The notes: a model not told the origin generated them from the sequence alone. A DNA stretch of 64,000 nucleotides from Ashinkailepas kermadecensis (GCA_034440615.1 JAOTOM010001633.1:1-64000); one strand, 5' to 3'; counted from the stretch's first letter, positions 46,035 to 58,624 are shown. Numbers and translations are program-made.

Positions 46035-46870
46035 CTGTCAGGTCGGGTCACCAAGGCTCTGTCCGGTCACCACAGCCCTGTCCGGTCACCATGTCCCTGT
46101 CCGGTCACTACAGACCTATCCGGTCACCATGTCCCTGTCCGGTCACCACAGCCCTGTCCGGTCACTACAGACCTGTCCGGTCACCACGGCCCTGTCCGGT
46201 CACCACAGCCCTGTCCGGTCACCACAGCCCTGTCCGGTCACTACAGACCTATCCGGTCACTACAGACCTATCCGGTCACCATGTCCCTGTCCGGTCACTA
46301 CAGACCTATCCGGTCACCATGTCCCTGTCCGGTCACCACGGCCCTGTCCGGTCACCACAGCCCTGTCCGGTCAACATCCGGTCACCATGTCCCTGTCCGG
46401 TCACCACGGCCCTGTCCGGTCACTACAGACCTATCCGGTCACCATGTCCCTGTCCGGTCACCACGGCCCTGTTCGGTCACCACTGCCTTGTCCGGTCACC
46501 ACAGCCCTGTCCGGTCACCACAGCCCTGTCCGGTCACCACAGCCCTGTCCGGTCACTACAGACCTATCCGGTCACCATGTCCCTGTCCGGTCACCACGGC
46601 CCTGTTCGGTCACCACTGCCTTGTCCGGTCACCACAGCCCTGTCCGGTCACCACAGCCCTGTCCGGTCACCATGGCCTGTCCGGTCACCACAGCCCTGTC
46701 CGGTCACCATGTCCCTGTCCGGTCACCACGGCCCTGTCCGGTCACCACAGCCCTGTCCGGTCACCACAGCCCTGTCCGGTCACCATGGCCTGTCCGGTCA
46801 CCATGGCCTGTCCGGTCACCACAGCCCTGTCCGGTCACCATGGCCTGTCCGGTCACCACAGCCCTGTCTG
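46035..46870. repeat. 19-bp minisatellite, ~44 copies
   Basis: CCGGTCACCACAGCCCTGT with variants CACCATGTCC, CACTACAGACCTAT and CACGGCC. No unit contains a stop, so all three + frames stay open for more than 250 codons. Not a gene. Confidence 0.95.
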
Positions 46871-46929
46871 GCCAGTCAGGAAGGGCAGCCGGCTGGTTTC
46901 TACGGGTCGTCATAGCAACTACCACTTTA

Positions 46930-47480
46930 TAATATGCTATGGCAAATACATTCCCAAAATTAATGGATAATGTTGAAATGGCGATAATGATGCGACCAGG
47001 GGTATTGTCGAGGTTTCATGAAGTTGACAAACGTTCGCCGACCTGAACACCGAACGGGCCCCAACAGTGCAGAAATGTCAGCAAAGTCCATTATCCGCCC
47101 ATAATTCATTTAGCCCTTATTCTCGTAACAGGAAAACAGTGTCACTGGGTATGGACTCGGTTATTGCTGACGGCAGTTTGTTGTTTGCTCGAACGCCTCG
47201 ATCCAGTAGCCTTGGCTCTTTTCATATATGTCCTCTCATATATTGCAAAAAAATGTGATTCCTCTCACAACCTGCAACCAGATCACATAGTTCTAAACAA
47301 AAAGGTATATATAGTGCCATGATCCAGAAGTCTGATCCCCAGTCTAGCATTGCAAGCATACAACTGATACAACCACCATTGCTTACGAAGGCCGTATTCT
47401 CCGACACGTGTGGTTGTCCCAGTGTGTGTCACATTGTCATGCGTGGTAGCACTGCGCACTGCGCGGCACCGATGTGTGTT
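46930..47480. other. No gene seen
   Basis: Unique AT-leaning sequence between two arrays. Confidence 0.45.
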
Positions 47481-47484
47481 GTGC

Positions 47485-47725
47485 ATGTTCGAGCAGCACA
47501 ATGTATGTTCGAGCAGCACAATGTATGTTTGAGCAGCACAATGTATGTTCGAGCAGGACGATGTATGTTTGAGCAGCACAATGTATGTTTGAGCAGCACA
47601 ATGTATGTTCGAGCAGCACAATGTATGTTCGAGCAGCACAATTATTTTCGAGCAGCACAATGTATGTTCGAGCAGCACAATGTATGTTCGAGCAGCACAA
47701 TGTATGTTCGAGCAGGACGATCTGC
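47485..47725. repeat. 20-bp minisatellite, 12 copies
   Basis: GTATGTTCGAGCAGCACAAT, with TTTGAG and GGACGAT variants and one TTATTTTC unit. Confidence 0.93.
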
Positions 47726-47744
47726 CAACTCTGTACGCAGTGGC

Positions 47745-48250
47745 TATGTTGTGGCGACAACACCTGACCCACCCGACCATTGGTCACGTCCGGTGCCTGC
47801 CTCGACTTTGCTTTGACATCGACATCCCACGTTTGACATGCGACATGATGTTGTGCTGTTGCAACAACACCTGCCCCACCCGACCATTGGCCACGTGAGG
47901 TGTGTACCTGGACTTGATACTGTGCTGTTGCGACAGCACCTGCCCCACCCAACCATTGGCCACGTGAGGTGTGTACCTGGACTTGATGTTGTGCTGTTGC
48001 GACAACACCTGCCCCACCCGACCATTGGCCACGTGAGGTGTGTACCTGGAATTGATGCTGTGCTGTTGCGACAACACCTGCCCCACCCGACCATTGGCCA
48101 CGTGAGGTGTGTACCTGAATTTCATGTTGTGCTGTTGCGACACACCTGCCCCACCCGACCATTGGCCACGTGGGATGTGTACCTGGAATTGATGCTGTGC
48201 TGTTGCGACAACACCTGCCCCACCCGACCATTGGCCACGTGAGGTGGTAC
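47745..48250. repeat. 69-bp minisatellite, 7 copies
   Basis: ACCATTGGCCACGTGAGGTG and GTGCTGTTGCGACAACACCT recur every 69 bp, starting within 20 bp of the end of the 20-bp array. Each unit includes ATTGG (inverted CCAAT) and the E-box CACGTG. Confidence 0.93.
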
Positions 48251-50119
48251 CCGGACTTGTGATACCTGCTGCGCGTCGTTGGGTGGGCCGTCGGTAACGC
48301 CGATTTATGATAATCGTCCGATCGGGCGAAGGATATTTTTCAGATTTCCTTCTCTTTAATTGGTGTTTTATTCGAATTTCGGGACGGTCGGTGGTGGCCT
48401 ATTGTTGTGGCTGGCGGCTGACGGTCGTTGGGTTGTGTTTTTCTCTGGCGGAGAATTTAAATGGCCCCGTCGGGCATCGTCTGACAGACAATCTAATAAA
48501 TGGTTCTTGCGGGTCCTCAGAGGTCGCAGGCATATAGATGAGGGGAAATGTAATTAATTTAGGGAAATGGTCCATGCTGTCCTAGCTAATTCGGATCATT
48601 CCCACGTTTGACAGCATGCACACAAATGGCTGTCTGCAAGTATAAATTATTATCAGCATTCAACAGTTCGAGCTTGCGGCATGTCACATACAAGCACACA
48701 CAGGCCACGTTGGTTGCTTCCATATGGCATGCTCTTAATTGCGTTCCGGAAGCGGAACGCAAGCAATGTAGTACTTGCCAAAATAAGCATTGCATTGTTC
48801 AGCACAATCAATTCGCCAGACGCTGTTCGACAGGTGGGACAGAAAACCACAATTGTTCTGCTGGGAGAGCATGGTACCCCTGGACTACTCCCCCTCCCCT
48901 CCGCGGGTACCACCGCTGATAACTGAATCAGTGTGCTTATGTCAGCAGCCATAGCAAACAAATATATTTTGTTCATGCCCACATGAGGTATGGATATAGC
49001 TAAACGCGACCAGCTATATATGATATGCTACGCGATGCATTCTATTTATGCTAAATCTTGTATTTTTGTCCCATGCTTTTGCTACACACATAGAAGGTGA
49101 ATGTCACACACGGGCTTTGCTATTTGTCGCCGAGTTATTTCACTTAAGGTGCAAAAGCGGAATGGCGCTTAGCAATCAATAAAGCATACTGAGGGAAGAA
49201 CAAGGAGAGAATAAAACAAATAAATCGCTTCCTGAGATAAATTAATTCTTTAAAAAACGGGAATCACTAGAACGGTATAGCATTTCCGCGATCATCTTCG
49301 GCCACAAATTGAGGATTTCTCTCATTGCGATGCATTTCCCCTAAAACCTGCAGCGAGTTTATGAGCTCACAATTGTATCGAATATAAGACGTACCAATAT
49401 ATAAATTAACCTTAAAGGAGCACATCAGGGGATATTTATACACGAAACATAACTAAACCAATTCGGAATACAGCATGATAACTGAATAAACTGGATATCG
49501 GAACTCTGTGCTGTTCTTCATCATGAGTTCCTTATGATGAGCGATGAATTATGCATTTCATCAGTTATCGCTCTTGCCTACTATTTCATTTAACTGCTTT
49601 TTTTGTTCGTTGCATTTTTTCAGATGGTGTTTGGGGGTTAGTTTGTTTATGTTATTAGTCTACTGTCTCACTAGTTTTTCTTGCATAACTACTAATGTCT
49701 CATTGCAGTCAGTTCTGGGCATGAGCAGGAACTTTATTAGCTTTGCTATTTGTATCAAGGAAATTTCAGGACAACCTTTGTACTAACGTAAGATGGCGGG
49801 TTCTGTCCAGAAAAATAAACACATCTGGGAGTGATGCAGCTAACATGCTCAGCTACTCCAAACTTCTTCGCTCACTGGAAACGTAAAGCACTAAAGTCAC
49901 ATGGGTATGGAAGGGCACTCCAGACTACCTAATGATGGATGGGAGCTATAACTCATGCAGGGACAGGCTGTAATGAGTATATTTTAATACGTGAGTCCAT
50001 TTGTGTATGTGCATCCCACGAAGAAATAAACGTGGTAAAAAATAACATCGAACATAAATGGGTGAGGGGATTTCAGCCATCCCAGGCTAACAAGGTTCTC
50101 AAGAGGGCCATAGCAAAAG
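48251..50119. other. No gene supported
   Basis: Mostly unique, AT-rich after 48950. Hydrophobic frame at 49544-49786 has no context. Confidence 0.4.
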
Positions 50120-50280
50120 TATCAGAAAGCACATATTACACTCCATAGGGGCACATGTTATAAGTTGAAATTATTCAGGGGGAAAGCCAACAATGAGGGG
50201 AAAGCCAACTTGTCCCTTCAAAAGCATATAAAATATAAAACAACACCCCTGTCTATGTACCATGTCTATGATGAGGTGGC
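50120..50280. repeat. Dispersed repeat family D1, copy 2
   Basis: CACATGTTATAAGTTGAAAT, GTCCCTTCAAAAGCAT and TCTATGTACCATGTC follow in the same order as at 22780, with an internal GGGGAAAGCCAAC duplication. Confidence 0.5.
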
Positions 50281-50614
50281 AACAACCGGCGATTATCCAG
50301 TAAATTCGGCGAAATCGGAACAAACAGCGTCATCAATCACATATAAGCAACATTTACAAAAAAAAATTGCTTCACATAAAGTGATCAATCAACTATTACA
50401 AACCAGCAACCTCGCAGAAAACTCGATCAACATCAATTTCAATGTGCTGGACTGTCATGCATCCAGCATCTTGCCCCTTTAAGTGATCTGGACAATTCCA
50501 ATGATCATCGGAATATTTGGGAGTGGTTTCTGATTCACCGAACGAGCAAAAACATCTGGGAACGTCCGGTCAGTTATCAACGTTTAGACCAGCATTTCCA
50601 TACACACCAGACAG

Positions 50615-50764
50615 GCCGACTGGGAAACGCTGCAGCGGACACGGTGGATGGTGGCGCCGTGCGGCGGCGGTGCTGGAACTAACATTACACCGGACGCATG
50701 GCGCTTACTTTCGACGAAATTCACGTCAGACCATGTTAACAAAGAGGAAGTTCCACGAAGATAG
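50615..50764 (+). CDS. Protein-like terminal segment, unassigned
   Basis: After CACACCAGACAG the frame reads ADWETLQRTRWMVAPCGGGA then GTNITPDAWRLLSTKF and ends TAG. The amino-acid composition is protein-like in a CpG-rich patch. No family recognised and no matching exon nearby. Confidence 0.2.
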   Translation, partial: ADWETLQRTRWMVAPCGGGAGTNITPDAWRLLSTKFTSDHVNKEEVPRR

Positions 50765-51502
50765 CGTATCGCGCTGCCCTCATTCGCGAAGACAAGAGTG
50801 GAATGTTCCAGAACAAGTCAGAAGTGCAGAGCAGACTACACCACCAATCGGGAAGTGTATTATTCTTCGGCGAGCTTAAAGGTCGCTGTTGAACACAGCA
50901 AAATCATTTAAGAGATCCATGGTTGGTTGATATAGGACTTAGGGCAGGACATAAATGTGCCTAGGTCTGGACATGGACGTAGTCTTGCATGGTTACGATA
51001 TGATGCCTTCCATACCAGATAAAAATTCATGGTGCACCATACCAACATGTTGTGCGTACTTCCCATATTGCTGTTCCTTAATATAAATATATATTTTTAT
51101 CAGAGCTAATATGCCGCTAACCATCACAGAGGGCATGGGAAGGGATGGGTAGACCCAAAGAGCAACGAAAAACATTGAGTGTCAGAAATGCTAGTCTCAT
51201 AGGGAAACTGAAGATTTCGAAACGAAACGTATTTAACACACTCCTCGGATTTCAAACATCAGGGTTACAAGCATAGGTTGTGAAACTTCAGAATGTAGGA
51301 GGAACCGGGCAGCTTTATGGTCGATTCATTCTAGTCAACGTCATGGGATCAATATTAAGCTTCTGGATTCAATAGGACACCGTGCCGCCCCCCCCCCCCC
51401 TTCCACGCCGCACATGGCTCTTAAGGGCATGGCAAGAGCAATTTTGCCGCTGCTGAAACATAAAAATGTAAAATATATTTTGTTGAGTTTTGCACTAACG
51501 AC

Positions 51503-51638
51503 TGGGGAGGGTAGCTACTTGCTTGTCCTTCCCTGATACGCCAATGCTAGGGAAGGGTAATTATTTGCTTGTTCTTCCCTGATACGCCAACGCTTGGGGA
51601 GGGTAGTTACTTCCTTGTCCTCCCCTGATATGTCAATG
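51503..51638. repeat. 46-bp minisatellite, 3 copies
   Basis: GGGAGGGTAGCTACTTGCTT then GTCCTTCCCTGATACGCCAA, about 85% identical between units. Confidence 0.8.
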
Positions 51639-51639
51639 A

Positions 51640-52600
51640 GGTACCGTAAACATCATAAAGACAGCTTCTGCAGGGGTATGCTATCAACTAGCAGAATATG
51701 GATATCTGGCAACACATCCTATCATTTCAAATGGGTAGCTTCTGCTCACGTTTTGATATTTCGATGAGCCCAGACATCTCATAGGTGCTGATGGTTGTTC
51801 TGATTCTCCGCCCCTCCCCTTTCGCCAAGGTAATAAATACTTGAGTAATCAACACCTGGCATGATTTATCGTAGACAGTTAGATACGCTCTGCATTCATT
51901 AATATGTGTAGTTGCGTTGTAATGTTTTAACGAGGGAGATACGGCACGGCATAAAATCTGCAGGTATAATGTATCCATTATTAATTTTAATGTTGTTACG
52001 GATGGTGCAGGCTGCGGTCGTTGGATGACAGACGGTGCTTTTATTCACCCGGCACTGCCACTCGTTCACGCGGTGCTTAACAACCCATAAGTAAAGATGA
52101 AAAGAGGACAGAAAAACAAACACGTCTTTTTGTTGGTGTTTGCATCGACATCATTCATTGACATTTGATCGAGCCATAGATATTCTACTAAATAATTATA
52201 TCAAATTGAAAATTGAGAATTGAAAGGAGAGAAATTGAAATGAGAAATTCAAAATTTAGAATCCCCGCCAATCAAATTATACATCTTGTCTGTCTCCTTG
52301 ATTTCCTTTTCACATTCGGCGAGACGAGAGGAAGATAGAAAGAGATGGGGATGAGGGGGAAGTATGGGAGGTGGAATTAATATAACACCATGACCACATC
52401 AATTTTAAATGGATACAACTGAATGAGATTAGGCAGCCTCCGGTCATCGATTGAGTGCACGCGAGGGTGGCCAGCGTAGCTTGGGCAGAAGCGGGCCGAG
52501 ATAGCGGTGCGCTCCCCACCGTCTGGCCACCGCCCCCGCCAGTGTCCGACCGTGTCCAATCACGTTTACACCGGGAGTTCACTCGTAAACCGTGTATGCA
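51640..52600. other. No gene supported before the 52.6-kb exon
   Basis: AT-rich up to 52430, then GC rises towards the candidate exon. Confidence 0.4.
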
Positions 52601-52608
52601 ACCCGCAG

Positions 52609-52741
52609 CACACCTGCCGGCGCCGGCGCTCCTCGCTGCCGCCGCCCCACCGAGCCGCCATTCCCGACCTGCTGATAGTTGTCGACAGCTCCCCAGTCCC
52701 TGCTTTCCGCACCAATATCTCCATCAATCTCTTCGGCACCG
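52609..52741 (+). CDS. Candidate exon with a PLAT-like beta-strand pair
   Basis: The acceptor ATGCAACCCGCAG and donor ACCG|GTGAGT (52741/52742) frame 133 nt. The peptide begins HTCRRRRSSLPPPHRAA and continues IPDLLIVVDSSPVPAFRTNI then SINLFGTG. The second half fits the opening of a PLAT/LH2 domain, where a 'Y-x-V-x-V-x-T' strand is followed by 'T-x-A-N-V-x-I-x-LFG-x-x-G'. PLAT domains occur in lipoxygenases, polycystins and DENN proteins, and bind lipids or proteins. The exon ends in phase 1 at the usual G-x-x-G turn. The match is short; it could be an unrelated exon. No partner exons were identified. Confidence 0.38.
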
Positions 52742-52950
52742 GTGAGTGGCGGCCGTCTTCGGCGTCATGCCTCCGGGGAACACAGCGACGAAGCTGAACG
52801 TGACGTCGGGCCCGGTGGTGCCGGTTAATTCGCGGAGGTGCCGGCATCTACATGTACCCATGTATCACGTACCTTCTGGACGGCGGGGATTTCACCGGTG
52901 AAACATTCCCGTACCAGCTGGTCGTGGGGGGGGTGATGACAGGTGCTGCG

Positions 52951-53008
52951 TTGGCAGGTTGTAGTTGGTACGATTTCCTGGCAGGTTGTAGTTGGTACGA
53001 TTTCCTGG
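52951..53008. repeat. 27-bp tandem duplication
   Basis: GGCAGGTTGTAGTTGGTACG followed by ATTTCCT occurs twice. Confidence 0.85.
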
Positions 53009-53019
53009 TGAATTCTTTC

Positions 53020-54340
53020 ACCATCGGAAAATAGTGATTTTCCACATTTTGCATTGGTAAATTGGCGCTAAGTTTGGAAAATGGTAAAGCATTAAAATGC
53101 ACCGCAAAGCCACTCAAGGTACTCATATATTGATCTTATCTCCAAATTAGTAGGCCGTCACTCGCAAGTCCATGAGCCGGTTGGTCCTGTTCGTTATATC
53201 ACTCCCTACGCAAAATACAAGGCAACTGTGCCAATGCACAACTATAAAATATATTGTCAGCACGCACCCCGGAAAGACAAAGTACCATCATCAGTCACGA
53301 AATGGTAGATAAGTGGCGGAATCGTTTGGCACGTGTGCCAAACTGCCTGTTTCTTAAGCGTCAAATGCACATTAATGCCAAGAGACTCATGCATGTCACA
53401 TATATCAGCACTGATTTCCGTTATGTATGGTCTCACTCGTTTATATGTAAAACATAGATGTCAAAGCAAACAAGTTGATTTGACGCTCCGTTCAATACAC
53501 AACTAATTTTCAACGGTATTTTGTGGACCTCGAGTTGTTTTATGACTTTTATTGATCAAAGCGAGCCAGACTCGAGTGTGCAAGCCACAAACCTAGAAGG
53601 GTCGGAAACGACCCAAATGACCCAATGGAAAAGACTCCGCTCAATGTCAGTCAGTCAGTCAGACAGTCAGTCAGTCAGTCAGTCAGTCAGTCAGTCAGTC
53701 AGTCAGTCAGACAGTCAGCGGGGCCCAGGTCGTGCCTTGTCAGCCCGAAGTGCTCACCGGTTCTCCCAGGTCAGCGATGGCCAGACAGGTTGTGACCTTC
53801 CTGATAGCATGGCCTTACTTGTGAGGAATTTGGTCCTTTTAATTACTGGCGATACCGGCGAAATTTGGGTCCATGTGGCGAACGAAATTTTGAAGTAGGT
53901 ATGATGCACAAGTGCAGCCGGAACATGTGGCTTTCTTCATACACAAATGTACACCTTAAATACATTGGAACTGTGCTTACATGCATTTAACCCACATTGA
54001 CAGCAGTGTTGGGTCTTGGCCGAACAGTGTTGGATGATTATCCCCCCTCTCCATTCCCCTCTTCCCCATCTCAGAATTCAATTGCGAAATCGAACTGATC
54101 CGCAAGGCTGTCGACAGCTCCATACCACCTGTTCGTGTTGTAAACAAGTAGCGCTTAGAGACATTGGTGACGGTACCCATTAGACAAAGTGAAACTGCAG
54201 GGATTATGCGGATGCCATCAATTCTCCTGTATTTACTTCAGCACCCAATGCGCAGATCTCCAGTCTCGCCAGGCAATCACTAGACATGTATCTTCCGAGT
54301 TTGGTCAGCACAAACAGAGGGACTCCTCGCGGTGATAAAT
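53020..54340. other. No gene supported
   Basis: Contains the TCAG microsatellite at 53644-53718. Other sequence unremarkable. Confidence 0.4.
53644..53718. repeat. (TCAG)n tetranucleotide microsatellite
   Basis: About 18 units with two ACAG interruptions. Confidence 0.95.
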
Positions 54341-54359
54341 AACGTCAAAGTTGGACATG

Positions 54360-54434
54360 AGGCGCAGAGGCGGAGACAGAAGGGGGTGGTAAGAGGCACA
54401 GAGGCGGAGAAAGAAGGGGGTGGTAAGAGTCACA
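54360..54434. repeat. 35-bp tandem duplication
   Basis: CAGAGGCGGAGACAGAAGGG then GGTGGTAAGAG, two copies with two differences. Confidence 0.85.
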
Positions 54435-54756
54435 CCTTATCCCCTATGCATTTGATACTATGCTAGTTATTGCTTAGGTTATGGTTATAAATCACCTAGT
54501 AACTCTGGAAAAAGTAAAAAATTATAGCTTGACACTAAAGCTATACCAAACCAAATTCCGAAATCCCTTAAATTTTCTTAGTACATGCTGCAATTTCTCA
54601 ACAGCATTTACTTACGGCGAGGTGTATTTAGTTTGGCTCCATCTTCCGTTTTGTCACGACATGCCTACCAATGATCATCCAAGGACAAGGTCACGGTCAA
54701 AGAGAAGTTCAGCTTTTGTGGTATAATGGAAGGACAAAAGTCAGTGCGTCCATTGA

Positions 54757-54791
54757 GTACATATATATATGTACAGTACATATATATGTAC
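54757..54791. other. Two adjacent palindromes GTAC(AT)nGTAC
   Basis: GTACATATATATATGTAC and GTACATATATATGTAC lie side by side separated by a single A; each is a perfect palindrome. Confidence 0.85.
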
Positions 54792-54841
54792 AGGAGCATC
54801 ATTCATTTCGCCACTACATTTGATGGCACTACGACCCCACG

Positions 54842-55228
54842 TCACGCATCCCCTCCCCCGTCCCCAGTCCTGTAGCCGAGTCCAGCAGTGAGCGTCGTGT
54901 CACATGTAGTCCGCCTGGACACCGCTGGAGGTGACACCGAGACATTTTCCGGTGAGACAATGTCGATGTGGATGTCGTAAAACCGTCGCCATAAAACGGG
55001 TCCGAATTTCCGGCCGATTGCGGCCGGTACCTGTGGCCTGGTCACCGCTGACATCGATCGCCAGCACTGCGCTGTCGTCGGTGACTCTACGTCACCATCA
55101 GGCCGGCTCCGCGCTGGGGCTATGGGCTCCGGGCGGGGCCTAAGGCTTCGGGGCTCCGGGCTGGGATCAAGGACTTCCCCGGAGGCTGGCAGAGGCTCTG
55201 GACCGCGTCCGGGAGAGCCAATTCGCAC
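54842..55228. other. GC-rich island with open frames on both strands
   Basis: CpG-dense. A 128-codon frame is open on - and another of about 95 codons on +. Proline/glycine/arginine-rich translation on both strands is what GC-rich DNA gives by chance. No domain recognised. Confidence 0.3.
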
Positions 55229-55239
55229 AAGGAAGTCGA

Positions 55240-57245
55240 CAGGAAATGTATTTTTTAACAGAATTATTCGATGGTGTGGAGTGGCTAACGCGGTTTGAAT
55301 GTTGATTCAGTGTGCTCCCATATGCCTAATTGCTCAGATTGGAGATCATTCTGAGCCTCCACCCCCACCCCCCTCCCCCACGTATATGTGAACTACCATG
55401 GCTGGACTCAACGGGGTTTTAAAAATGAAATTCTGCTTTCACCGACGTAATTGTAGTTCTCTGACACTCTGTAGCTGTTGTCAGAAAACCGTTACACCAG
55501 ACCCATATAATCCTTTTACCCACCGTGATCCTCCTTCAACGGCGTTACCACTGAGACGCAGCCGTTCGCATGGTCAACATTAGTAAAGGCTGGAGTAGCA
55601 CCTGGTTCGTGGAACGATCCTGAGGGAAACGCAGCACAGTCCAGTATGCACTTTTCCCGTGCTTACAGATTGGAGATACTCAGTTCCACATCAATATTTA
55701 GTCGAAACTGCAACCTGTCCGGATGTTCCAACAAGCACCGAAAGCATCACATATTTATCACCTTGTGTCATATATCAATGTTACTCTCCCATTGAGACTT
55801 AAAAAAATACCAGGGGCGGTTCACAACAATAGCGATCACTTCTTGATCTGCATTTGGTGTGGAACTAATCAGTGATCCATAACATTCTGATAGGCCACCT
55901 GCTAAAAGTACAAATTTGGAGGGACATCAGTTGTACCAAAATTTAATCACCAAATCTTAGGAAGCGACTCAATGTTTTATTTGCACATCAATGCCATGCG
56001 TTATTGCTTTTCTAATAGGACTCTTAACGTTGAATCCACCTAATTTTCATGTTCAAAGAAAGCTTATTTATTGCTTGCTTCTATGAATGTGCCGTGGACG
56101 TAGGTTTTACTCTGTGCTATGTTTAAGCATGCCTCCCCAGTCATTCCCTAAATCCTCCGTGAAGCCATTTCCTCTTGGTATGACTCTTCAGTTTGGCTTC
56201 CAGAGCGTCAGTGTTACACGCTCTCTTCTTTTCGTCATGCTTTCGTGGTCTGACCCGGAGCCTCGGCTAAGAAAACTGACGCAGGAGCCAACCAACTTGT
56301 GCCTGTTCCAAATATAGCTGAAGTATCATTCACACCATTTCTGAATGTTAACTCCTGATATTAGTGCGTCTTAGTAAAAATGGATGCTGTGGCTTCTGCC
56401 ATTGGGGTCATGTTGCTGATGTTTCTGCAATCGTGTCAAGTAGAAGGGGCATTCCCCAGCAGTAATACTGAAACATTACGGACCGATGCTTGATTACAAA
56501 GAACATCTCACTAGTGCGAGGCTATTTCTTCCCTAAAAAATATGCTGCCCGAGGCTCTGGCCTGACCTAGTATTGAATTGAAATTTAATCATTACAAAAC
56601 GACGTTATTTTAATGGTATGCTATTCTTTAAGCACGCGAATTAACAGTAAAGTAATTTCCGCAAGTATTCAAACAGTGCAATTTAGGTTTTGACCTTATG
56701 ATATGTCACGAGGCCAAGTGAAGTCTTGGTAAGTACATGAATGCAAGTCTAAGAATCGAGCTGGGAAGAGGATATGAGTTCATTTTGACCTGTAATAGCC
56801 CGTCATCTCGCCACTACTATTAGGCTGCAACTGGCTTTTTGCAAAAGGCTTATTAATAATTTATAGAAAGGTACTCCAATTTCCTAGTAATGTCTCGAAC
56901 CGCTTAGGAGTGATGTTTTTGATTGACCTTCCACACTGCGTCGGTTAATAACTTGTTTTTGGCACCGCGTTTCAGTCCTACTCCTTCACTCATAATTATA
57001 TGTTCCTTAAATTCTGATTTTTCGCTTTTGCTCTGCAAAATTTGTATCTAAGTTTTATGTGGCTTTCAATCACAATATCTTCTCTGCAACACTCGCAGTC
57101 TATGCTGGACGCAAGGGCTTCGAGCGTTGGTTCCCTCACTCCTGCCTGTACGTACCCATGCGTCACGCATAGTGACAGTATTTATATGTCCGTGAGTTGC
57201 CAAGAGAGAGTTGTAGCGGTCGGTTCATAAGTTATCTGCCGATGC
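55240..57245. other. No gene supported
   Basis: AT-leaning unique sequence. Short frames only. Confidence 0.45.
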
Positions 57246-57251
57246 TGGCTG

Positions 57252-57365
57252 GTGCCCATCCAGTGCCAGTGCCATCCAGTAGTGCCCATCCAGTGTCAGT
57301 GCCATCCAGTAGTGCCCATCCAGTGCCAGTGCCATCCAGTAGTGCCCATCCAGTGCCTGCGACAC
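57252..57365. repeat. 30-bp minisatellite, ~4 copies
   Basis: GCCCATCCAGTGCCAGTGCC then ATCCAGTAGT, nearly exact. Confidence 0.92.
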
Positions 57366-57438
57366 GGAAGTCCTGAGCCAGCAATGCTTCTGATACTGGT
57401 GCATTGCGTGATATATGTACTTCCCATATACTTTGTGC

Positions 57439-57439
<1 letters not shown>

Positions 57440-57498
<59 letters not shown>
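57440..57498. repeat. (AT)n microsatellite
   Basis: About 29 uninterrupted AT dinucleotides. Confidence 0.95.
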
Positions 57499-57499
<1 letters not shown>

Positions 57500-58146
57500 A
57501 TAGAAATGATCGATAATTAACTACAACAAGCCTACACGCTGTTCACATACGGCATACCTTTCCGATCGTTCAGCGTGCATAACATTAGGAAAAATCGAGC
57601 CACACGACACTTTTCCTCACTTGGAAACAATGTTACACTAGTAGCTGTAAATGTCAGCACGGTTGCAATGTTGCACTGGTAGAGCGTGAATGTTAGCAGA
57701 GATGCACACCCACCTGACCGCTGTTACCCCTGGGAGCAGTGGCGCAGCCAGGATTTTTCTAAGAGGGCCGGACCGCCAAGAAATTAGCAGAAACAGCGCT
57801 TGTGGCGCGCGAAGCACTCAGAAAATGTACGGTTTAGCATTGTAAAATTATCAAAATTCCTCGTTTGATCTAGTGTATTTTTGGGTGCTAAGGTGGTGCG
57901 GGCCCCTTGGCTGCGCATCTGCCTGGGAGCGCTGGTATCATTGTTGAAATACGATCTGATGGCGGGATGTTGGCACCCTTTCAACAAACAGCGTTATTTC
58001 TCCGGTGGTAATGGCCGGGAGATTGCGTGGTGAGCCGGTCGGGAGAACGGTCACAGGCGCCGAAGGATCGGGTGACATCAGAGCAGCTCGGCAAGTGCGG
58101 ACCATGCGTAGCTAGACGACAGACGGAATCGACTTCTCTCGCCTCG

Positions 58147-58454
58147 GTAGGGACTCCAGCACAAAGAAGGTGGATGTGAAGGTGAAGACAGAAACGTTCA
58201 GCAGGATGGTGTTCTGTGTGGACTGTGATCTGCGTTCTGTGCTAATCTACAGCGACCTATATTTGCATGACGTAACCCAACGAAATTGTTCAAACCGTAT
58301 AAGAATCAGCAGTGACATTGCAGACGATTGTAGCTCAATACCCGATGTTTTCGAACTCTTGCGGTGTGCCACTGTTCCAGTAACACGAATGTCCCACAAT
58401 GTGGAGACGGGTGTGTCCAGGGGTGCGATAGACTGGAGCCGGTGCGGAAGTTGA
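58147..58454 (+). CDS. Protein-like open frame, unassigned
   Basis: After CGCCTCGGTAG the frame reads DSSTKKVDVKVKTETFSRMV then FCVDCDLRSVLIYSDLYLHD and remains open to TGA at 58454. The beginning could be a short exon ending at AAG|GTGAAG. Composition of the first 40 residues is protein-like, the rest less so. No family recognised. Confidence 0.2.
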
Positions 58455-58624
58455 CCAGTGGTCACTTCCGTTCAGCAGTCGGCGGACCGTCGGTACCGGA
58501 GACACTGTAAATTGGCGCGCGACCTTTTGAACTGTCGAAACTTGTGCGACTGACGGGGTGGAGTTTAAAGAGATTGTGAGAACAGCTGACCGGTGGCGAC
58601 GACGTGCTGAGCGACGCCGTTCCG

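Noticed and set aside
45801..46970. 389-codon open frame (and two near-identical frames overlapping it)
   Set aside because: It is the stop-free 19-bp repeat read in all three frames; the same peptide appears in each frame.
47283..48242. Several 97-264-codon frames at 47.3-48.2 kb
   Set aside because: 20-bp and 69-bp array artefacts.
54842..55228. 128-codon minus-strand gene
   Set aside because: GC-rich DNA open on both strands with Pro/Arg/Gly-rich text; no domain, start context or splice borders I trust.
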